From NCBI GenBank assembly GCA_016210935.1, contig JACQTH010000012.1, forward strand, positions 1-5,243: a stretch of DNA of 5,243 bases. The letters run 5' to 3'. The DNA comes from Acidobacteriota bacterium (GTDB lineage Bacteria > Acidobacteriota > Vicinamibacteria > Vicinamibacterales > JACQTH01). Made by a program: the position numbers and the translations under genes. The notes under the pieces are model-generated. The model was not told where the DNA came from. It ran no database searches and worked only from the letters and a program-made list of their open reading frames with translations. Of the stretch, positions 1 through 4,857 are shown one piece after another (within the stretch, counting starts at the first letter, position 1; each line of letters starts with the position of its first letter).

Positions 1-286
1 AAAGTCTTTCGGTTCCCGAGGTGGATGGATCCGTAGACTGTACTTCAGAAAACCCTTTGTGTGGGCAGACTCGACAGAGCAATCAGAATGCCGCCCCGGG
101 AATCGTCATGTTCCCGCAGTAAGTAACTGACAATACGTGACTTGCGCTTCTTAACTTGCGAAGGTTACGCCGTAGATCCAACGGCGGCGCACAGCTGCCT
201 CCGACTTTTTGGATTGTGCAACGGTGTGCAGTTTGCCTTGACACCGGAGGCAGGAGACGGGATATTGACGCCCCCGCCATTCAACC
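1..286. other. Upstream region without a confident gene
   Basis: No convincing coding region is seen here. Base composition is less GC-rich than the genes to the right. One plus-strand frame is open from position 3 to a TAA at 120-122 (39 codons, reading ...AAPGIVMFPQ at its end) and could be the tail of a gene entering from the left, but its third positions are not strongly GC-biased, so I do not call it. A perfect 6-bp hairpin, CGGGAA (97-102) with TTCCCG (111-116), lies at the end of that frame but has no T-run, so it is at most a weak terminator. The last 90 bases hold the promoter candidate of the peptidase gene. Confidence 0.4.
195..266 (+). promoter_or_regulatory. Promoter candidate with repeats, for the M20 peptidase operon
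   Basis: A perfect TTGACA (238-243) is followed after 17 bases by GATATT (261-266, four of six consensus positions), which would start transcription near 273 and leave only about 14 bases before the ATG at 287. Two TGTGCA hexamers (215-220 and 225-230) lie exactly 10 bp apart just upstream of the -35 box. A perfect 9-bp inverted repeat has arms CTGCCTCCG (195-203) and CGGAGGCAG (245-253); the second arm falls inside the promoter spacer. The boxes are seen in the sequence; that a regulator binds the repeats is inference. Confidence 0.45.
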
Positions 287-1549
287 ATGACTCGTACTCT
301 CGCGGCGGCGTGTCTGGCCCTGGTTCTCACCGGTTCCGCTGTGACGTTTTCCCAGGAGGGCGCCGCCGATCTGGGGTCGCGCCTCCTCCAGGACCCCGCG
401 ATCAAGCTCGCGCTCGAGTCGGCGCGCCGGAACGAGCCGTCGACGATCCAGGAGCAAATCGAGTTGTGCGAAGTGGCGGCGCCCCCGTTCAAGGAGGATG
501 CGCGCGCGCAGCTCTATAAGAAAAAATTCGAGCAGCTCGGTCTGAAGGATGTTCGGATCGACGCGGAAGGCAACGTCGTGGGTGATCGTCCTGGACAAGC
601 GGAGCGTCCCCGTCTGTTGTTTACCGCCCATCTCGATACGGTCTTCCCCGAAGGGACCGACGTGAGAGTCAAACGTGACGGTCCGATGCTGCGGGGGCCG
701 GGCATCGGCGACAACTGTCGCGGTCTTGCCGTGGTACTGGCAGTGATTCGTGCCCTGAACGAAGCAAAGGTCACGACCCCTGGGACGGTCAGCTTCGCGG
801 GAACCGTCGGCGAGGAGGGACTTGGCGATCTGCGCGGCGTCAAACGTCTGTTCAACGACACGCTGAAAGGGCAGGTCGACCGGTTCGTCGCGATTGACGG
901 TGCCGGTCTGGGAATCACGAATGTCGCGGTGGGAAGCCTCCGCTATCGCACGACGTTCAAAGGACCGGGCGGACACAGTTACGGCGCCTTCGGCAACGCC
1001 AACCCGATTCACGCGCTCGGACGCGCCATTGCGAGGATTTCCGAGCTTCAGGTGCCCGCAAAGCCGAAGACGACTTTCAACGTCGGCAGGATCGGCGGCG
1101 GCACGTCCGTGAACTCGATTCCCTTTGAGGGGTGGCTCGAGATGGACATGCGATCGGCGGACCCGGCGTCGCTGCAGGCGGTCGACACCCAGTACCGCCG
1201 GGCGATCGATGAGGCGTTGGCGGACGAGAACGCACGCTGGAACCAGCGCGGCCGGTTGACCGTCGAGAACACGCTTGTCGGCAATCGTCCGGCCGGCAGC
1301 ACTGCCGAAGATTCCCCGCTCGTTTGCGCCGCCGTGTCCGTCGACCAGGCGCTTTCGATTCCGCCCGATCTCGGCGAGGGCTCCACAGATGCGAACGTGC
1401 CGATGAGCATGAAGATCCCGGCGATTACGATCGACGGCGGCGGCCGCGGCACGGGATCGCACTCGCTGAACGAGGCGTTCGATACGACGGATTCGTGGAA
1501 GGGCACGCAGCGGGCCGTGCTGCTGGCGATTGCGGCGTCGCAAAAGTAA
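287..1549 (+). CDS. Secreted M20-family zinc metallopeptidase
   Basis: This is a 420-residue M20/M28-clan di-zinc peptidase, expected to remove residues from peptides or hydrolyse amino-acid conjugates. A signal peptide (about residues 1-22: Thr-Arg start, Ala/Leu-rich core) predicts export. The metal and catalytic residues are in the family order: H115 and D117 in TAHLDTVFP, the bridging D142 in GIGDNCRG, the E176-E177 pair in GTVGEEG, D204 in AIDGAG, and H392 in GTGSHSLNEAF. The lid/dimerisation domain lies at about 215-325 and carries GPGGHS (226-231) and GGGTSVNSIP. STDANVP (366-372) is typical of PepT-like M20 enzymes. Length is normal and no key residue is missing. The ATG at 287 is chosen because it gives a clean signal peptide; there is no Shine-Dalgarno sequence next to it, and the likely 5' leader is very short. 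A glutaredoxin-like gene follows 16 bases after the stop, so an operon is likely. The exact substrate cannot be read from sequence. Confidence 0.92.
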   Translation: MTRTLAAACLALVLTGSAVTFSQEGAADLGSRLLQDPAIKLALESARRNEPSTIQEQIELCEVAAPPFKEDARAQLYKKKFEQLGLKDVRIDAEGNVVGDRPGQAERPRLLFTAHLDTVFPEGTDVRVKRDGPMLRGPGIGDNCRGLAVVLAVIRALNEAKVTTPGTVSFAGTVGEEGLGDLRGVKRLFNDTLKGQVDRFVAIDGAGLGITNVAVGSLRYRTTFKGPGGHSYGAFGNANPIHALGRAIARISELQVPAKPKTTFNVGRIGGGTSVNSIPFEGWLEMDMRSADPASLQAVDTQYRRAIDEALADENARWNQRGRLTVENTLVGNRPAGSTAEDSPLVCAAVSVDQALSIPPDLGEGSTDANVPMSMKIPAITIDGGGRGTGSHSLNEAFDTTDSWKGTQRAVLLAIAASQK

Positions 1550-1565
1550 GTGGCGGGTACCGGCG

Positions 1566-1985
1566 ATGACCGAACTCGACCGCAGCGATCTCCGCAACTG
1601 GGACGGCGCGCGCTATCGGCCCATCCTGTTTGCGCGCGCGAACTGTCCCGGCTGCTCGCGTCTCCGCGACCTGCTCGCGTCATGCGGGTGGCCCGCCATC
1701 GTGCTCGACATCGAGGCCGACGATCGCGCGTTGCGCCTGCTGTTGTCGCTCGCTGGCTGTGCGTGGGTTCCCACCGTCGTCTTCCGGCATGAGATTGCGA
1801 TCGGCTGCGATGTCAGCCGGGTCGAAGAAATGCTCCGCACGCCATACGAGCCGCTCGACGATTACGCGGACGATGAGGAATTCGACCGGGCTTACGGGGC
1901 TGACGCGCCTGAAGAAGAATCCGAAGCCGGAGTCACCGAACTGGCGGCAGCGGCGCTGGTCGCTGTTGAAGTCCAGGCACGATAG
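1566..1985 (+). CDS. Glutaredoxin-like thioredoxin-fold protein with CPGC site
   Basis: This 139-residue protein is a probable cytoplasmic thiol-disulfide oxidoreductase. Strand 1 (RPILFARAN, 18-26) leads into a CPGC redox site (27-30). Helix RLRDLLASCG follows, then IVLDIEAD, and the cis-proline signature WVPTVVF (67-73) precedes a glycine (80). This is the glutaredoxin/NrdH layout, with CPGC in place of the usual CPYC. Residues 1-92 make up a full domain. The rest is an acidic tail (DDYADDEEFD, PEEESE) ending in Ala/Val-rich residues, longer than typical glutaredoxins. The ATG at 1566 is preferred because it begins just before the domain and leaves the upstream stop at 1549 intact. A TTG at 1530 would add 12 residues and overlap the peptidase gene. 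No good ribosome binding site is seen. The last 94 bases overlap the convergent membrane-protein gene. The electron donor or client is unknown. Confidence 0.82.
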   Translation: MTELDRSDLRNWDGARYRPILFARANCPGCSRLRDLLASCGWPAIVLDIEADDRALRLLLSLAGCAWVPTVVFRHEIAIGCDVSRVEEMLRTPYEPLDDYADDEEFDRAYGADAPEEESEAGVTELAAAALVAVEVQAR

Positions 1986-2557
1986 ATGGTCTGGAAGGAC
2001 GCCAGATCTGTGGCCCGCTGATCGGCCGCGCGCCTGCGGGCCCGAACCACCCGCCCCAGCGCTATCAGGTGCGCGGTCGCCAGCACAACCCATTCCACCG
2101 TAGGAGGCCGCAGCATCGCCACGGGCACCAGATTCAGTAGCACCGCGATCGCAAAAACCCCCGAAAAGAGAGGATCGATCGACCCGCCGGGAAACCGCCG
2201 GGCGAACTCGGTCATGGCGGTCTCCCAGCGCCTCAGGCTGCGGTCTCGCTCCGCCGCGGCGTCGAAAACGCTTTCATGAAAGACCTCGATATACCGGCCG
2301 ATGCGTTCGACCCCGACGTGCAGCGCGTTGACCGCCTCGAACACGGACGCCAGCAACATCAGCGGGACGAGTGAGATAAAGGGCAGAAAGGAGGACGTCG
2401 CGAGCCAGGCCCATGCAAGGGCCCACGCCGACAGACCAAGGACGAAGACCAGCACCCGTAGGGAGCCGCGCTCCCTGATCGTGTCCCGCAGGGTTTGGTA
2501 CTCGCTAACGCGCATCACGCCCGAGGACGTGTCGGCCGGGGAGAACGGCTGTGGCAT
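1892..2557 (-). CDS. Hypothetical membrane protein, four predicted helices
   Basis: I do not recognise the family. The 221-residue product has four hydrophobic stretches, at about 34-53, 57-77, 132-149 and 155-171. They form two hairpins separated by a polar segment of about 50 residues (ALHVGVERIGRYIEVFHES, then charged helices), so it is probably an inner-membrane protein. The C-terminal part after residue 172 is basic and then Ser/Thr/Ala-rich; residues from about 191 on are encoded opposite the end of the glutaredoxin-like gene and look like low-complexity filler. The first start is ATG at 2557. The in-frame ATG at 2515 (MRVSEYQTLRDTIRERG) is an equally good or better candidate, since the residues before it look unstructured. 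Neither has a clear Shine-Dalgarno sequence. A TACAAT on the minus strand (2603-2598) could be its -10 box, but no matching -35 is evident. The gene diverges from the S11 peptidase gene. Confidence 0.72.
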   Translation of the reverse strand: MPQPFSPADTSSGVMRVSEYQTLRDTIRERGSLRVLVFVLGLSAWALAWAWLATSSFLPFISLVPLMLLASVFEAVNALHVGVERIGRYIEVFHESVFDAAAERDRSLRRWETAMTEFARRFPGGSIDPLFSGVFAIAVLLNLVPVAMLRPPTVEWVVLATAHLIALGRVVRARRRAADQRATDLASFQTIYRAWTSTATSAAAASSVTPASDSSSGASAP

Positions 2558-2616
2558 ATGTTTTGGTAGAGCTGAGACAGCGCGAGCACTTTCGTGGATT
2601 GTAGCGCCGGATCAGG

Positions 2617-2665
2617 TTGCAGGCTGAAGTTGTTCTGTTAAAATACCGATGACACTTTTGGTGTC
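2617..2665 (+). promoter_or_regulatory. Promoter candidate and small palindrome before the S11 peptidase gene
   Basis: TTGCAG (2617-2622) and TAAAAT (2639-2644) are separated by 16 bases; the -10 matches five of six consensus positions, the -35 only three. Immediately downstream, at the expected transcription start, is a perfect 5-bp inverted repeat GACAC-TTTTG-GTGTC (2651-2665), which could be an operator or a 5' leader hairpin. The leader to the ATG at 2690 has no evident Shine-Dalgarno sequence. The elements are seen directly; the function is inferred. Confidence 0.4.
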
Positions 2666-2689
2666 CTTCTCTCTCCAACATAGCTGGCG

Positions 2690-3697
2690 ATGCTGAAAGC
2701 TCGACTGCTGCGAGCTGCGGGGGTTCTTGTCGTCCTCCTGGGCGTTTCCCTGTCGCCCGTCCAGGGATGGGCGGAAGCCGGCCAGAGCTCTACCAGCAAC
2801 AAGCCCGCTGCCAAGAAGTCTTCGTACTCGCGGTCCGCGGCGCAGGCGCGGCGCGCGCGGATGGCCCGCGCGCGGGCGGCGGCGCGTGAGCGGCAGCTTC
2901 GCGAAGCGCAGACGCCGCGGTTCCGGGTCGACGAGCAGGGGAACCTGGTGCCGGACGTGCGCGCCGAAGCCGCCATTATCTACAACCCCGACACCGGAGA
3001 GATTCTCTGGGAGGAAAACGCGCAGAACCAGCGCTCGATCGCCAGCATCACGAAGGTGATGACCGGGCTGGTGTTTCTCGAGGACACGCCGGACCTCAAT
3101 CGCCACGTGACCATCGATCGCCATGACGTGCGCGGCGCGTCGGTGACGTACTTGCGCGCGAGCGAGCAGGTCTCGTTGAGCGACGTGCTGCATCTGGCCC
3201 TCATCGCCTCGGACAACGCGGCGGCGCGGACGCTGGCTCGCTACTCGTCCTACGGTCCCACCGGGTTCGTGCGACAGATGAACGAGCGGGCCGCGGAACT
3301 GGGGCTCGAGAGCACCGAGTACCACGATCCGTCCGGTCTCGATCCGAACAACGTGTCGTCGGCCTACGACATGGCGCGGCTCATCGCGTATGCCGCGGCT
3401 GACCACCGGCTCGCGAGCATCATGCGGACGGCGGAGTTCGACGTCCGCACGAACCGGCGGAAGATGACCATCCACAATACGAACAAGCTGGTGGGCGGCG
3501 ATCTCGACGTACGCGGCGGCAAGACCGGCTTCATCGCCAAGGCCGGCTACTGCCTCGCGACATTGCTCGGGCTGCCCGACCTCAATCTAGAGGTGGCCGT
3601 CGTCGTGCTCGGCGCCCGCTCGAATGCGGGACGGTTCTGGGAAACGCGGCATCTGTTGAACTGGCTCACCGAGAGACTGAAGCCCGCGAGTCAGTAA
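2690..3697 (+). CDS. D-Ala-D-Ala peptidase, S11 family (PBP7/PbpG-like)
   Basis: This is a 335-residue serine peptidase acting on peptidoglycan stem peptides or cross-links outside the inner membrane. All three active-site motifs of penicillin-binding proteins are present: SITK (S119 nucleophile, K122), SDN (174-176) and KTG (278-280). DPSGLDPNNVSSAYDMARL (213-231) resembles the corresponding stretch of PBP7-type endopeptidases more than PBP5. A signal peptide spans about residues 1-29. A Lys/Arg/Ala-rich linker follows (about 37-75, with runs such as ARRARMARARAAARER) and may bind the cell wall or an acidic surface. The protein ends soon after the catalytic domain, so the C-terminal beta domain and amphipathic membrane anchor of PBP5/6 are absent, favouring a soluble periplasmic enzyme. 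The ATG at 2690 gives the complete signal peptide. Whether it acts as a carboxypeptidase or an endopeptidase cannot be settled from sequence. The 3' end runs directly into periodic repeats. Confidence 0.93.
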   Translation: MLKARLLRAAGVLVVLLGVSLSPVQGWAEAGQSSTSNKPAAKKSSYSRSAAQARRARMARARAAARERQLREAQTPRFRVDEQGNLVPDVRAEAAIIYNPDTGEILWEENAQNQRSIASITKVMTGLVFLEDTPDLNRHVTIDRHDVRGASVTYLRASEQVSLSDVLHLALIASDNAAARTLARYSSYGPTGFVRQMNERAAELGLESTEYHDPSGLDPNNVSSAYDMARLIAYAAADHRLASIMRTAEFDVRTNRRKMTIHNTNKLVGGDLDVRGGKTGFIAKAGYCLATLLGLPDLNLEVAVVVLGARSNAGRFWETRHLLNWLTERLKPASQ

Positions 3698-3774
3698 TTG
3701 GGCGATCTCGCGATTGGGCGATCTGGCGATTGATTCAGCAAACGATTCGCCCACTCGCGAAATCGCCAGATCGC
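3697..3774. repeat. 8-nt-periodic GGCGAT-type repeats forming an inverted repeat
   Basis: The sequence right after the S11 peptidase stop is built of 8-base units: ATTGGGCG, ATCTCGCG, ATTGGGCG, ATCTGGCG, ATTGATTC (3697-3736). Reading 3771 back to 3748 on the other strand gives the same type of unit: ATCTGGCG, ATTTCGCG, AGTGGGCG. The two blocks can pair: GCGATCTGGCGATT (3718-3731) is perfectly complementary to 3761-3774 with a 29-base loop, and an alternative register pairs 3697-3720 with 3748-3771 at 20 of 24 positions. The structure lies between two converging genes and could end transcription from either side, though it lacks a T-run. Confidence 0.75.
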
Positions 3775-3784
3775 AAGTTCTTCC

Positions 3785-3808
3785 CTATCCCCCGACGTAC
3801 CCCTTCTG
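3785..3808 (-). pseudogene. Second copy of the FdhE C-terminal tail (remnant)
   Basis: On the minus strand these 24 bases read Gln-Lys-Gly-Tyr-Val-Gly-Gly-stop. The FdhE-like gene ends in Gln-Lys-Gly-Tyr-Ile-Gly-Gly-stop (3895-3872). The two segments match at 18 of 24 bases. All six differences are transitions; five are silent (including TAG for TAA) and one changes Ile to Val. One codon further upstream is an in-frame TGA (3814-3812), so only SQKGYVGG can be read. It is best explained as the leftover end of a duplicated or replaced fdhE 3' end. The same bases on the plus strand read YPPTYPFW, matched by YPPMYPFW in the other copy, so a plus-strand origin is not excluded. Confidence 0.4.
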
Positions 3809-3860
3809 GCTTCAGCGGCGACGAGGCTGTGGTCGCGCCAAATCGGACGCGAGCGGTGCG

Positions 3861-3872
3861 ATCATGCTCGAT
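3861..3872. repeat. 12-bp direct repeat ATCATGCTCGAT, copy at the 3' end of fdhE
   Basis: This copy touches the first base of the FdhE stop codon (as TAA on the minus strand at 3874-3872). An exact second copy is at 4765-4776, next to the start of the same gene. Read on the minus strand the pair extends to 13 of 14 bases (T-G/A-ATCGAGCATGAT). Confidence 0.5.
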
Positions 3873-4753
3873 TACCCTCCGATGTACCCTTTTTGGATGG
3901 CGGCTGCGTCGAGCGGGAGCGTTGCGACGGAATCGACGGCGAGCATGAAGGGCCGCGTGCCTTTCCTCACGTCATACGTCTTGATGTAGCGGCGGCACAC
4001 GTTGCACGCCTCGATGCGGTACTGCGGTTCGCGACCGGTGAAGGTGCTTTTCTGCGTGCGGTCGTCGTTGTAGCAGAAGGGGCATCTGCCGGCGCTGAAG
4101 CTCCACCCCCCCAGACACCGGCCGCAAATCAGCTGGCGATCGCCAGACGAGGTGAGCGTCGCCATTTCCGGGTCGCCGCCGCACAGCGGACACCGTGCGC
4201 GCGTCCACGCCGACACGTCGATCTGCGGCAGCATCACTTCGGCGCACCGGGCGAGAAACGGACGCATCGCGAGCTGCAGGACCAGGTCCAGCGCTTCAGC
4301 GTCGATGGGCGGGTCGGGCGGCGGCGGCTTCGGGGCCCGGTCGTCCGGGAAGGCCTGCGCGGTGTACCAGTACGCGACGATCGGCTCGATCTGATGGCCT
4401 TCGTGCACGAGATGCTGAATCCGCGTGTGGTCGTCGAACTGGAGCATCTCGAACCGGCGCAGGACATCGGCCGTCTGGCGGATCATCAACCGCACGTCGG
4501 ACCACTGGAGGCGCAGATCCTTCAGCCGGATGAGCGGCCTTCCGAGCTTTTGTTCCTCCGCGAGCCAGCGGGGATCGACCTCGACCCACGGCAGCGGCAG
4601 ACGCGCCTGAAGACGCCGCTGCAGTTCCAGGAGCTCGACCTGAAGATCGACGGCGGCGCTCAACTCGGGTTGTGCGAGCTTGATTTGTTTGAGCTCGACG
4701 ATTTCACGCGGTTGGGCGCGGACCGGCCGGCGTGGATGTTCGGGCGGGGGCAC
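3872..4753 (-). CDS. fdhE: FdhE-like formate dehydrogenase accessory protein
   Basis: The 293-residue product matches the FdhE family, cytoplasmic iron-binding proteins needed to mature or activate respiratory formate dehydrogenases. An N-terminal helical region (about 15-175) precedes four CxxC pairs: CPLC (188-191, followed by GGDPE as is typical), CGRC (210-213), CPFC (224-227) and CNVC (250-253, followed by RRYIKTYD). The end, SVATLPLDAAAIQKGYIGG, fits the usual FdhE ending (ATLPLD..A...KGY). An Asp/Pro-rich linker lies at 137-151 (FPDDRAPKPPPPDPP). The start must be the GTG at 4753 or later, because an in-frame TAA lies at 4765-4763; no Shine-Dalgarno sequence is seen. No formate dehydrogenase gene is adjacent, so the partner is encoded elsewhere or the protein serves another enzyme. 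It converges on the S11 peptidase gene, diverges from glgA, and is flanked by repeats on both sides. Confidence 0.85.
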   Translation of the reverse strand: MPPPEHPRRPVRAQPREIVELKQIKLAQPELSAAVDLQVELLELQRRLQARLPLPWVEVDPRWLAEEQKLGRPLIRLKDLRLQWSDVRLMIRQTADVLRRFEMLQFDDHTRIQHLVHEGHQIEPIVAYWYTAQAFPDDRAPKPPPPDPPIDAEALDLVLQLAMRPFLARCAEVMLPQIDVSAWTRARCPLCGGDPEMATLTSSGDRQLICGRCLGGWSFSAGRCPFCYNDDRTQKSTFTGREPQYRIEACNVCRRYIKTYDVRKGTRPFMLAVDSVATLPLDAAAIQKGYIGG

Positions 4754-4764
4754 CGGGAGAGATT

Positions 4765-4776
4765 ATCATGCTCGAT
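4765..4776. repeat. 12-bp direct repeat ATCATGCTCGAT, copy at the 5' end of fdhE
   Basis: This is an exact second copy of 3861-3872, starting 11 bases outside the GTG start of the FdhE-like gene. A single 12-mer repeat in a window of this size can arise by chance; what draws attention is that the two copies bracket one gene almost exactly. Confidence 0.5.
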
Positions 4777-4857
4777 CAGTGCCACACGCTGCGCGCCGGT
4801 CATCCCATCAATCGCCCAATCACCAGATCGCCGGATCGCCGAGTCTCTCGATTGTGA
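4768..4857 (+). other. Possible 29-codon upstream open frame coupled to glgA
   Basis: ATG at 4768 is preceded by GGGAGA (4755-4760) at 7 bases, the best ribosome binding site seen in the window. The frame reads MLDQCHTLRAGHPINRP..., passes through the 8-nt-periodic repeats, and stops at TGA 4855-4857, overlapping an ATG of glgA (4857-4859) as TGATG. This arrangement would allow translational coupling. The peptide resembles nothing I know and its second half is translated repeat, so it may have no function of its own. Confidence 0.3.
4810..4849. repeat. 8-nt-periodic repeats upstream of glgA
   Basis: The units AATCGCCC, AATCACCA, GATCGCCG, GATCGCCG, AGTCTCTC follow each other without gaps (4810-4849). 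They are the reverse complement of the same unit type seen at 3697-3736 (CGGCGATC, TGGTGATT, GGGCGATT when read on the minus strand). The block ends right before the first possible short start of glgA. Confidence 0.7.

Noticed and set aside
3..122. Tail of a gene entering from the left (39 open codons)
   Set aside because: It is short, its third positions lack the GC bias of the real genes here, and no family is recognisable; kept only as a possibility.
281..1597. Long minus-strand open frame (438 codons) opposite the M20 peptidase
   Set aside because: It is Arg-rich, has no recognisable domain, and is the expected antisense shadow of a high-GC gene whose plus-strand product has all the family motifs.
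2612..3475. Minus-strand open frame (287 codons) opposite the S11 peptidase gene
   Set aside because: It is Arg/His/Val-rich with no motif; the plus-strand product has SxxK, SxN and KTG in order.
3697..3774. CRISPR-like array
   Set aside because: The units are 8 bases long and contiguous, with no spacers of 25-40 bases and no cas genes.
3812..3814. TGA before SQKGYVGG read as selenocysteine
   Set aside because: No coding domain leads into it, no selenocysteine insertion element was recognised, and FdhE itself is not a selenoprotein.
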